A DNA stretch of 64,000 nt. Origin: Vibrio alfacsensis. Its GTDB lineage: Bacteria; Pseudomonadota; Gammaproteobacteria; Enterobacterales; Vibrionaceae. The stretch lies in assembly GCF_003544875.1 (NCBI RefSeq), contig NZ_CP032095.1, positions 112,381 to 176,380 on the forward strand. Reading direction: 5' to 3'. The notes beneath the pieces are model-generated. The model was not told where the DNA came from and searched no databases. It was given only the letters and a program-made list of their open reading frames with translations. This document shows, in pieces, positions 18,428-28,245 of the stretch. Position numbers and translations under genes: made by a program. Numbering within the stretch: position 1 is the first letter of the stretch; every line of letters begins with the position of its first letter.

Positions 18428-20450
18428 TTATTGTTCGGTAGGGATATATACCTCAAATCTTGAACCAACGCCCTCAGACGAAGTGACTTCGATATAACCA
18501 TTGAGTTGCTCAATGAATTTTTTCGCGTCGTAAGCACCAATGCCCATACCGGCGTTCCCTTTCGTCGTATCAAACGGCTTAAAGAGTCGATTTGAAATGA
18601 ACGATTCCGACATCCCAATGCCATCATCTTCAATACGGACAACAAAGAAACCTTCCTTATCGACTCGTGAAACCGTCACGCTGCCATTTGCTTCTGTCGC
18701 ATCTTGTGAGTTTTGAATTAAGTGCAAAAACACATTCTTAATTCGCTCTTTATCAACTTCGAGGAAGACTTCATCCTCCATCTTTATGTCGCAAGTTGGA
18801 GGAGGGGAGTTATGCATACGATCGTGACAAGCCTCAACAATGACCTCGGTTAAATTTGTTTTTTCTAAACCATGTTCTTGAAGACTGCGTTTTCTAAGAT
18901 GCGATAGCACCTTGTTGAGTCGAGCAGAGGCTGATTCGATGGTCACAAAAGCATCGTCTATAAACTCAGGATTGTTCCTGTGCTTTTTAGCATTCTTCGA
19001 GAGCAACTCTAGCTGCGCGAGTACATTTTTCAAGTCATGCACTAAGAATGTCGACATTTGATTGAAAGCACTGAACTGCTGACTCTCTGCCAATTGAGTA
19101 CTAGTGATATGAAGATTAATGAACACAGAGAGCTGTTTTCCTATAACTCTCATCAGATCTCTATCTTCAAAATCTAACTTATTTGTACTATTAATTTTGA
19201 CAGCATGAAAACAAAGTTGAAGTTTCCAGCCTCAGCCATTGGAACAATATACTTAATCTTGTTTTCACCTTTAATCTCCTCGGCATCAAAATCAAATGGC
19301 AATGTCTTTGACTCGCTCTTCAAATCATCGAGGTCAATAATCCACTGCTGCTCCATTGCTTTTTTTGACAGGTTCCCCAGCCTTTCGTCATAGTCATGTT
19401 CTGCGATATTAATCTTTGCGCGCTCAATTAGGCGATTGTTTTTCAACTCAAACAATATGCCTTTTTCGCAACTAAATGGCTTCATCATAGAAACGAGCGC
19501 AACATGATAAGCAGATTGATCTTGATGCTCTAATGTGGCGGAAAAATTCATCCACTCATCCCGGTAATCATACTTATTCTCATAAAAGTGCTTTACTAGA
19601 AAAACTCTAAGTTGACTTCTTAAAGACTCAGACAAAAATAAACTAACGAGAACAGTACAACTGAGAGCCAAAAACACGTACTGAGCGACATTACTCCAAC
19701 TGTATCCCAAATACTTGATTAGATAACCAGTAAAAGCCATTGCTAGCAAGTAACCACCAGACACGACCAATAGCGTACTGTGAAATAGTATATCTCTCGA
19801 GATGTAGATCCTTATCGACCATTGTTTTATGCGCCTTACGGTAAGTAGAATCAATGGTACAGAGAGCAATGACACCCATCCACGACCGTATAAAAAATTT
19901 TCATTAACTCTTTGAATAAGCAGAGCATCAGAAAAAAGCGAGGTCGTAAGTGTATATTAAGCCTAATCCCAGACATAAAGGCTTCACTTTCCAGCGGTGG
20001 ATTTTTTCAGTCCTTCGATATAGCTGTTCAACCAAACAAAGAATCAAAATGGCTTGGCCAAGGTGCAAGGTGAGAAGAATTTCGTGATTCTTAGTAATGG
20101 AACCAAATACTGTTTCAATCGTCAGACATGACAACAATAAAGCAGAAACTAACAATCGATTCTTGCTGCCCACAATAGCGTGGATTAATGGCTCATCATT
20201 GCCCAAAATATTAATCAGAATGGCCATCCAAAACGCATTTTAAGTGTTTCTATACCAAAACGTGAAGACTAAAGACCTCGTAATAACTTTGCAGCGCAAA
20301 ACTGGCAGACCATAAAGCGCCAAGCGCAAATGTTATGGCAAGTAAAATACGCGTCTTAGAGTTTGTTTGCGTAAAAACTAAAAGAATAAATGCGAAAAGG
20401 TATGCAGCGGCGGATAATACGTAGCCAACTGTCCCTAGCCAATTTTCCAA
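18428..20450 (-). CDS. prsK: PrsK: PEP-CTERM-system histidine kinase, frame interrupted
   Basis: An N-terminal region of about eight helices begins MENWLGTVGYVLSAAAYLFA, a GAF-like middle follows, then a kinase core with the H-box STFLVHDLKNVLAQLELL, N-box LIQNSQDAT and G-boxes DDGIGMS and GNAGMGIGAYDAK. The frame is broken at 20257-20260, about 20219-20220, 19932-19937 and 19195-19198. One added base in each A/T run restores continuity (for example DLAFFSDALLIQRV and LSKINSTNKLDFEDRD). The repaired length of about 675 residues matches the family. It is the membrane sensor partner of PrsR, whose gene follows after 136 bp. Confidence 0.85.
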
Positions 20451-20685
20451 AACGAAAAGTCCTTATTCATTGAGCTTTGTACTAAGTGACTTTCGAACGA
20501 CCCTCGCAACGAATCCACTTAGTCATACAATCCATTGTAAAACTTAATATTTCTTCTTTTATCTTAGACTAGATCGTACTTTTGCCCGAATTATGAAATT
20601 TAAAAGTGATTTCTAGACGTTGCTTGTAAATTGAGCATTCGAAAACTATAAACTAATAGGTAGTTAAACTTTAAATATCACACGG
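20451..20685. other. divergent intergenic region between prsK and a glycosyltransferase gene
   Basis: The 235 bp between the prsK start and the glycosyltransferase start must hold the promoters for both. I see no convincing -24/-12 element, no copy of the 17-bp element found upstream of the PEP-CTERM genes, and no hairpin. Confidence 0.4.
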
Positions 20686-21741
20686 GTGGACATGAAAATA
20701 AGACTCGCAGCCATTGCAAAAGATGAGGGGGCCTATCTGCCGGAGTGGATCTATTGGCACCTCCTCAAAGGCTTCGATGATATCTACATCTGCATAAATA
20801 ACAGTAGCGATAATTCAATAAACATTACTCAATCAATTGCACGACAACATCCAGTTACTATCAAATCGATAGATAGCCATACGCCATATGGTTTTAACGA
20901 TGATCTCATCGAGGACCAATTTCTAAAGAAGAACCCCCTTCAATCCAAACTCTATGCCGACATATACGCTCAATCTTATGCAGATGGGTTTACTCACGTC
21001 ATGTTCCTCGATATCGATGAGTTCTTGTTCTCACCAAAAGCAAGTATTCATGAGTTAATGCAAGACGAACTGGATCACGATGTTATCTTGTTTAATTGGT
21101 TTAACATCAGTGGTGAAAATGAAGCTTTTTCATGCCTAACGTCCGAGATGAAAGGTGAGCGAAGTCCTTTTACCAAATACATAATGAAGACCGGCTTACG
21201 CGATATCCAATTCATTTCGACACACAACATTCGAACAACTCAATCGACCAAATGCCTATTTGGGAGAGGGAAAACTTCTGAAAATAGCAACTATTTGACC
21301 AATCTAGATTGGTGTGAGGACGCTTTTATTCTTCACAGGCACTTGCGCTCTCAAGCAGAATATTTGTCTCTACTAAGCCGTGGAGATACATGGGACAACT
21401 CGCTCATCGGCTTAAAAAACAATCGACACGGTTGGTCAAACATTGGGACACACACCGTCTCTACAAACCAAAACAGCCAACCGGAAAACTATACAGATGG
21501 TTTCAAACAATTTTTAAGCAATTGCGAAATTGAAAATCAAGTCATGGTGGCTCAGCAATATATACTGAACAGAGCAAATAAAACGAAAGAGATGATAAAC
21601 AAGGTACAAACTCTCAATCGTGACTTGGATAGGGTGCTTGCTGGTACAGATTTAAGGCACGTCGACCGCGGTCTAAAATATACGCTGAAGCGTTGGTACT
21701 ATCAGCTTATGGTTAGGAAAAACATCAACAACTATTATTAA
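20686..21741 (+). CDS. glycosyltransferase family 2/92-like protein
   Basis: The N-terminus RLAAIAKDEGAYLPEWIYWHL matches the group of GT2/GT92-like enzymes that begin with a KDE-x-x-Y-x-x-EWI motif. It is followed by NNSSDNS and the DxD-type motif VMFLDIDEFLF (about residues 104-114), and later by a conserved His-rich part (FILHRHLRSQAEY). It is soluble and intact at 351 residues. The start is GTG 20686 or ATG 20692; the ribosome site does not decide. It is the first gene of a plus-strand block of sugar-transfer genes. Confidence 0.75.
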   Translation: MDMKIRLAAIAKDEGAYLPEWIYWHLLKGFDDIYICINNSSDNSINITQSIARQHPVTIKSIDSHTPYGFNDDLIEDQFLKKNPLQSKLYADIYAQSYADGFTHVMFLDIDEFLFSPKASIHELMQDELDHDVILFNWFNISGENEAFSCLTSEMKGERSPFTKYIMKTGLRDIQFISTHNIRTTQSTKCLFGRGKTSENSNYLTNLDWCEDAFILHRHLRSQAEYLSLLSRGDTWDNSLIGLKNNRHGWSNIGTHTVSTNQNSQPENYTDGFKQFLSNCEIENQVMVAQQYILNRANKTKEMINKVQTLNRDLDRVLAGTDLRHVDRGLKYTLKRWYYQLMVRKNINNYY

Positions 21742-21789
21742 TCGGTATCAGCATCAGCGGAACTTTGATGCACCAACAGTGGACTTGAT

Positions 21790-22707
21790 ATGGAAATCAC
21801 AATAGAGGAATACCTTGCACCTTTTCATAGTAGCGAGATTTCGTATGTTCCAAACCCCGGCAATGCCGGTGATAGCATCATCGCACTTGGTACCATCCAA
21901 AAACTGACACAATTAGGAATCCGATACAAGCTGGTCGATCGACATAGATTATCACTTGATGATCACATTGTATTTTATGGCGGCGGTGGCAACATTGCTT
22001 ATACGAACTTTTCAGTCAACTTCATACGTCGAGTACATAGCAACGTAAAAAAGCTGGTTATCTTGCCTCATACCATACACAGTATTGATAGCCTATTGAA
22101 AGACTTTGGCGATAATGTGGATATCATTTGTCGTGAAAAGGTTTCCTATGAATATGTCCAACAAAGTAAGACTAAAGCCCATGTATATCTCGCTAAAGAT
22201 ATGGCTTTTCATCTAAACGTAAATCAAGCATTAAGTTATAAAGCCAGCTTGGTCGACAAAATATCTCAATCTATTCGTTATATTTTTTGCAAACTACATT
22301 TATCGACCCTACAAGCACCAACCAAAACAGGTCTGAGAGTTTTGATCAACCAACCTTCAAATAAAAAATAATCCGCCTACCCTAAATGCATTTCGCACTG
22401 ATGGAGAAAAACGGATTTCCCTTACCTAAAGATAACATCGATATTTCTGAAGTCTTTGCTTTGGGAACAGAGACAGAAGTGATGATTAAAGAAAGCAGTT
22501 CTAGGTTCTTACGATATATCAATCAATTTGAGATCATAAACACAAATCGCCTTCATGTTGCCATTTCCGCAACCCTATTGGGAAAAAGTCAACTTTTACC
22601 CAAATAATTATTTTAAATGTCAGGCCGTCTATGATTACTCCTTACGTGGTTACTCTAATCTAACCTGGCATGATAAGAGCGAAAACACCCTACGTAATGT
22701 CAGTTAA
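21790..22707 (+). CDS. polysaccharide pyruvyl transferase, frame interrupted
   Basis: The N-terminus has YVPNPGNAGDSIIALGTIQKL and VFYGGGGNIAYTNF, the nucleotide-binding features of the family. The later part has FRTDGEK, LPKDNIDIS and INTNRLHVAISATLLGK. Breaks lie in A runs at 22363-22368, 22407-22411 and 22583-22587. The last is repaired by one added base and extends the protein through VNFYPNNYFKCQAVYDYSL to a stop at 22707, well beyond the apparent end at 22607. The enzyme adds ketal-linked pyruvate to a sugar, giving the polymer negative charge. Confidence 0.75.
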
Positions 22708-22776
22708 CCAGAGCTAACTTGTCATAAGCGAAATACAACGCTATACCATTGATATAAATATTGCGAATAGGTGATT

Positions 22777-23782
22777 ATGAAAAGGAATTTTCAAGCATCG
22801 CTAACAGTCAATCACCCTGTTTCTCCATCGTCATTTCAACGTGTAATCGACCGGAGTTGCTTCACCGTTGCCTAAAGCAAATTACCATGCAATCTTATGA
22901 TAACTATGAAGTTATCATTATTAATAACGGTTCAACTCCATCCAATAACGAAAAATATCAACTTTTTGAATGTGAATTTGATGAGCGATTTACGTTCTAC
23001 GATCTCAACAACAAAATGTCCGCTGGCTTTGGACCTGCATACGCAAGAAACTTAGGTATTGATGTAGCAGATGGTGATTATATCGCTTTCTGTGATGATG
23101 ATGATGAGTGGATAGACCAAGATTACTTAAGTGATTGCGAATCCTATTTAGCATCTACACCAACACAGCTAGTCATTTCAAACCAGTATGGTATTCATGA
23201 TGAAACAACCAAAGGTCGAGAGAAGAAAATTTGGTTTACTGGTGTGGACAACTACTTAGAGAAATCCACTCACGGTATCAAAAGATTGAAACATTTTTCT
23301 TATTTCTCTGAGATTGGCGCATTCCCACACTTAAATACATCCATTTATGACGCATCATTTCTTAAAGAGCTAGGTGGGTTTGATAAAACTTATGGTACGA
23401 AGAGGACTTAGATTTATTTTTAAGAGCTTTACAAAAAAAGCCCTCTATTGCCTTTAACTCTCACTTCGTTGCTAATCATTATATTCCAAACAAGCAAAAA
23501 TGATGAACGTGACCAGCGATGTTGACTCAATAAAAACACAGGTTAAGAGGCATCTACTTACAAAAACTGATCAACGAATATGGAGTTAAGCAATCTAATG
23601 ATTTAATTAAGTCATTAGCAAGTAACACTTTTAAGCATTTAACAATGAACAACCTGTCTGAAAAGGATTATCGGACAGCAAAGATGTATGCATTTAGTGC
23701 TCACTGTATAAAGCCTACGTTTAAATGGTTCGCATTTTTCATATACATCTCTTTTTTGGGTTTAATAAGGGAAAAACGATGA
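22777..23782 (+). CDS. GT2 glycosyltransferase, frame interrupted
   Basis: GT-A motifs are FSIVISTCNRPELLHRCLKQ near the N-terminus, NNGSTPSN, and IAFCDDDDEWIDQDYL (DxD). The natural start is ATG 22777 after AGGTGATT. It needs one base added in the A run at 22780-22783 to enter the main frame (MKKEFSSIANS). Further breaks lie at about 23390 (T run; repair gives TLWYEEDLDLFLRAL), 23496-23500 (A run) and 23540-23555. The C-terminal part then runs to a TGA at 23780-23782 that overlaps the next ATG. The conserved EED after the DxD domain supports a functional inverting GT2. Confidence 0.7.
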
Positions 23783-24555
23783 CAACATTAAAGACTTCAT
23801 TAGAGGTGGTGCTAAAAAATCCGAATATACTATTGCCTCAAAAGCATCTCCTGCTACTCAGTCATATGAGAGCTAACACTAGTTTAATAGGCCATTTATT
23901 AGGCAACCATGATGACATTAACGGTTACTATGAAATGCACATTGGTTACTACAGCTGGAAAAGTTTGATTCGGCAAAAAATAGAGTTCTTTGATGCCCAT
24001 CCCAAACATGTTCCAAGCCTATATTTGTTTGATAAGATTTTACATAGTGAACACTATGTTGCTCCTGAGGTACTATACCGAGACAACGTTATTCCTCTAT
24101 TTTCCTTACGCAACCCCGTTGATACCATTCCCAGCATTGTTAAACTTTATAGTAAAGTAAATCAAAAACATGAGTTTTTCACTGTAGCCGGTGCCATTGA
24201 TTATTATGAACAACGCTTAGATGTTCTATTAAACCTCGCAAGAAAGTTGGCGCAAGATTTTTACTATGTTGATGCGGAAGCAATCAAAACCAAAACCGAT
24301 GAAACTCTGACCTATTTGAGCCAAGTTTTAACACTCTCACACCCATTGAAGCCAACATATAGATCTAATGTCAAAACGGGACAAGGTGACTCTGGTGACC
24401 ATTCAGAAAACTTGAAAAAAGGATTCATCAGCACAACACCCTCGAACTACCAAGATTTCAATTGGCCACATGGTGAACGAGACAGGTTGTCACAAAAATA
24501 TCAGGACGTAAGAAACGAAATGATAAAATTGTCTCTATCATCGTGTTTAAAATAG
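23779..24555 (+). CDS. sulfotransferase-like protein
   Basis: Intact, about 258 residues. The start MTTLKTSLEV is chosen because its ATG overlaps the stop of the previous gene (ATGA) and is preceded by AAGGGAAA; an open extension to 23725 belongs to that gene. LLLLSHMRANTSLIGHLLGNH resembles the 5'-phosphosulfate loop and SLRNPVDTIPSIV resembles the 3'-phosphate site of PAPS-dependent sulfotransferases. It probably sulfates the exopolysaccharide or its precursor, though some proteins of this fold act on other substrates. Confidence 0.65.
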   Translation: MTTLKTSLEVVLKNPNILLPQKHLLLLSHMRANTSLIGHLLGNHDDINGYYEMHIGYYSWKSLIRQKIEFFDAHPKHVPSLYLFDKILHSEHYVAPEVLYRDNVIPLFSLRNPVDTIPSIVKLYSKVNQKHEFFTVAGAIDYYEQRLDVLLNLARKLAQDFYYVDAEAIKTKTDETLTYLSQVLTLSHPLKPTYRSNVKTGQGDSGDHSENLKKGFISTTPSNYQDFNWPHGERDRLSQKYQDVRNEMIKLSLSSCLK

Positions 24556-24563
24556 GCAATGGA

Positions 24564-25601
24564 ATGAATGCTACCTTACCTAATGTAACCTTAAGCATTG
24601 TGGTTCCAATCTATAATGTCGAAGCGTACCTTGATCAATGCTTACATACTCTTGTAGAGATTTCAGCTATAGGACGCTATGAAGTCATACTGGTTGACGA
24701 TTGTGGTCAAGACTCAAGTATGGTGATAGCCGAAAATTATCTTCACTCATACCCTAATATATTTAAACTGATTAAACACGATAAAACCAAGGCATTGCAG
24801 CATCGAGGAACACCGGATTAGCTGAAGTTGTTAGCCCTATGTCATGTTTATTGACTCAGATGACTGGTTATCTAAACATGCAATTACCGAATTACTCGAC
24901 GTATTAACCCGACAGAGCCCTGAATTTTTATTTTTCGATTTTACTCGCGAATGGGAAAACCACCGTGAAGATATGCCATTTGCACCTTCAATAAACAAAG
25001 TCTGCGCGATAACCGAAGAGCTTTATTTTTCTTTCCTACAAAATATACCTGTGACGTCGTGGGGAAAGTATTTCGAACTGAAATAGCTAGGAGCCTGCCG
25101 TTTACTAAAGGGATTATCTTCGAAGATGTTGCAATCATCCCATCAATGATACTGAGAAGTGACAACAAACTCTATTTACCTGGAATTCGCTATCACTATA
25201 GACAACGAGAAGGGTCAATCATGGCGGAAAGGCGAGGCGAAGCAGATAGTTTGTTTAATGCCTATCGAATTTTGTCATCCAACCAAGATAATTCGCGCTA
25301 TAAAAAGGATATTCAGTTTGTTCTCATTAAAGATTGGCTGATCAACATTCGTGTGGCTTATCGAGAAAATAAACATCAAAAAGCAATAGACTTGTTGGAT
25401 AAAGGCATCAAATTTTTAAACCAACACCATACTGGTTGGCACCGGAATGAACATTTGATCAAACACTTATCATCAGGTAAACCGCTATCAAAGGTAAAGG
25501 TCAAAATCTTACTTTCTTCGCTTGGCACAAGAGCATTTAATATTTTGTTTTACTTCATATTAATTATCAACCCTTTACATGGAGCAATGCACGACCACTA
25601 G
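24564..25601 (+). CDS. GT2 glycosyltransferase, frame interrupted three times
   Basis: A typical GT2 start, LSIVVPIYNVEAYLDQCLHTL, with VILVDDCGQDSS, then MFIDSDDWLSKHA carrying the DxD. Breaks are at 24783-24786 (A run), 24838 (T) and 25065-25067 (A run). One added base at each recovers, in order, HDKNQGIAASRNTGLAEV, VSPYVMFIDSDD and SWGKVFRTEIARSLPFTKG, all strongly conserved in the family. The repaired protein is about 346 residues. It ends 129 bp from the convergent flippase gene. Confidence 0.7.
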
Positions 25602-25730
25602 TTCATGCAACGTAATTGTGCTGTTGTAGTCAGCCACTAAAATCGAACCTTTCAGGCCTATTTATCCGGGTAACATCATTTAAAACCTGAACCGTTGGCT
25701 AGTAAAAGGACGATTCAGACTCACCAGATT

Positions 25731-27241
25731 TCAGCGTAATTTTCGGAGATGTAGATGAATTCTATCAATGATGATTGGCGCTAATTTGCCTTTTGCTTCA
25801 CTTATTTTACTCATCCAGTAACCCCAGATAAGCGATTTTTTCCCCACAAGATAGATAATCGTTGTAACACTAACTCCGTAATATAGACTGCCTAGCAAAA
25901 CGTTAGTAAGCAGACCCAATAAGGTATTGCTATAGCTCATATAGCCGAATTCTAAACCAGCGTACATGATCAAAGCCGCGACAGATGGGACCAAAATTAC
26001 GATACTCAAAGCGCGTAATGAAAAACCTAATGTGATTTTTATGAACATTGCAGTCACAAAAAACATAAAAAATGCGACCGCAACTCTTAAGTACACAAAT
26101 TGAGTCAAATCACCTAAATATGCCAATGAGTAAGCCGCGTAAAATACACCCGCTAATAACAACAACGCGATAACATCAAGTAAAATGCTAACCTTTGTTT
26201 TTCCCAAATAATCATAGATATTATGGGACAATGACTGCAATGGATACCCCAACATCATTATGGACAACGGTCCAAGTATTGGAATGACAGCGGTCCATTG
26301 CTGACCAAGGACAACATAAATGAATTGCTCAGAGACAATAAACATCCCAACAATTGAAGGGATAATCAGCAAATAGGTCAACGCTAAAACTTATAAGTAT
26401 TTAAATAGAGCTGTTTCTTGTCATTTTTCAGATGAGATAACGCAGGGAAAAGCCCCCAAGTTGCAGGCCCTATTAACTCAGAAAAAGGTAATATCGAAAA
26501 GTCCTGAGCAATTTTATATTGACCAACTTGTTGTGAACTAAACGTACTACTCACCAAAAACAGATCAAACCTGTTCTTTGAGTAACCTAATACCCCCCTC
26601 AGTAACAACCACGTCGAGTTCGCTATCATCGCCATTTTAAAACGCCAATCAAATCTTGGCGTGTACTTATAGACAATATATGAGCCGAACATATTGAGCA
26701 ATGCACCAACGGAAGAGCCAATCACTAACGCCCAATAAGTTGGATGAATGTAGGCAATGCCAAGCGTGGTGACTGCAGTTATTATCTTCACTACAATGCC
26801 AAGTTGCACCATCGGTTTAAAGTTGACGTCTTTTTCTAATTTAACCAACCCTATATTGCCAAATGCTCCTAAAAAGCCGGATATAGAAATCACAATAATA
26901 ATGAGCTCGAGATCTGGCTCACCAACAAATGATGCAATTAGACTTGAAGATGCTATCAGCACAATCGTTAGTACCAATTTGATGAGTATCCTCAACGTCC
27001 AAGCCGTGTTTAGATCGCGATTGGACAAATCCGTATGTGCTATTAGGTAACGTTTTACGCCAATTGCAGATAACGTTTCAAAAAAGCCAATATAAATTGT
27101 CGCGGTTGCAACAATTCCGAATGCCTCAGGTGGCAATAGCCGGACTAGCACTAACGTACTGCCAATACCAATAAACCGCAGTCCCCAACGACCTACTAAG
27201 TTCCATAGGTATGCATGGGTGAGCTTTTGCTGAATACTCAA
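25731..27241 (-). CDS. Wzx-type oligosaccharide flippase, frame interrupted
   Basis: A membrane protein of about 503 residues with 12-14 helices and the family N-terminus AYLWNLVGRWGLRFIGIGSTLVL. A one-base loss in an A run at 26386-26389 (plus strand) ends the first frame at 26384. Repair gives NTYKFLALTYLLIIPSI. It belongs to the MOP/MATE superfamily and would flip undecaprenyl-linked repeat units to the periplasm. It is coupled by ATGA to the deacetylase gene. A second, intact relative lies three genes upstream in the same operon. Confidence 0.78.
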
Positions 27242-28245
27242 CTTAGCGCCTTAGCGGTTTTATCACAGCAGGAAGCGTTTGAAGCAATTTTCTCTTCAGC
27301 CATTTTTGCGGGCAAAAAGGTCGAACTGCCTTCAATTGAATTAAACCAATCAATATACTGATACAACGCCTCTTTAAACTCGGCCAAAACTTTTTCTGAT
27401 CGTACGTAAGGCGTACCTCCAACAGATACGCTTGGAGAATGGAATGACAATACAAACTCTTCTTGGCCTATTGCGATTTGCCTTTCTGTCATCGTTCGCA
27501 TTTGCAAATAAGAAAACCCCTCCGGAGACAATCGAAGTTTGGATATCCTTAACAAGCGGTAAAGTAACGAAGACATTTTACTTTGCTGAATTCGCTCTAT
27601 TGTGGAAGGATTGAGATTTAGGTGATTAGCGAATGCTTGAGTTATCGCCCCCATAGAACATGTGTGGGGGATATAAATCAGCCCATCTTTCGTATGCACT
27701 TTGTTGGTGTATGTAACAAAATTAGGTCCTTCAACATGCGAAAAATTCGAATAAGCGGAGATGCTTAAGTCTATTTTATAGCCTAACTCTTTGAGTATTC
27801 CGACAGTGTTTATACCGATACCATATCTACCAGCAAGATAGGTGACAGGCCGCGTTCCGGTCTCCTCTTGAACTCGCTCCGTCAGCATTTTGAGCTTATC
27901 GAACTCCAATTCTCCTGGCAGATTCCCGGGAAATGATAAGCGATTTTTTTCCCTGTCAATATCGTGCGTGAAAGGAGGATTAACCCAAGGGTGTAAATGT
28001 GTTGCAAACTCAATCGCTTCATTTTCGAAAGGAAGAAAATGATCAATCACTTTTCTACCATCAGTACTCGACACAAATGGATAGTCCATCGCTAAGGTAA
28101 CCTTTCCTCCTCGACGAATAATTTCTTCAACTACGGCGATCAGTTCATCACCGTGGTTGACACTAGTATTTGAACGATAAAAGCCTTTATCCCAATCAAA
28201 CTCTTCTTCTGCATGTATCACGATGGCCAGTTTTGGTTTGTTCAT
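27238..28245 (-). CDS. polysaccharide deacetylase-family protein
   Basis: 335 residues. The N-terminal HAEEEFDWDKGF, the central FATHLHPWVNPPF and the C-terminal EEFVLSFHSPSVSVGG correspond to the metal- and catalysis-related motifs of NodB-like deacetylases, in the variant associated with XrtA loci. It probably removes acetyl groups from the polymer or intermediates. No signal peptide is seen, so cytoplasmic action is likely. ATGA overlaps join it to the genes on both sides. Confidence 0.7.
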   Translation of the reverse strand: MNKPKLAIVIHAEEEFDWDKGFYRSNTSVNHGDELIAVVEEIIRRGGKVTLAMDYPFVSSTDGRKVIDHFLPFENEAIEFATHLHPWVNPPFTHDIDREKNRLSFPGNLPGELEFDKLKMLTERVQEETGTRPVTYLAGRYGIGINTVGILKELGYKIDLSISAYSNFSHVEGPNFVTYTNKVHTKDGLIYIPHTCSMGAITQAFANHLNLNPSTIERIQQSKMSSLLYRLLRISKLRLSPEGFSYLQMRTMTERQIAIGQEEFVLSFHSPSVSVGGTPYVRSEKVLAEFKEALYQYIDWFNSIEGSSTFLPAKMAEEKIASNASCCDKTAKALS

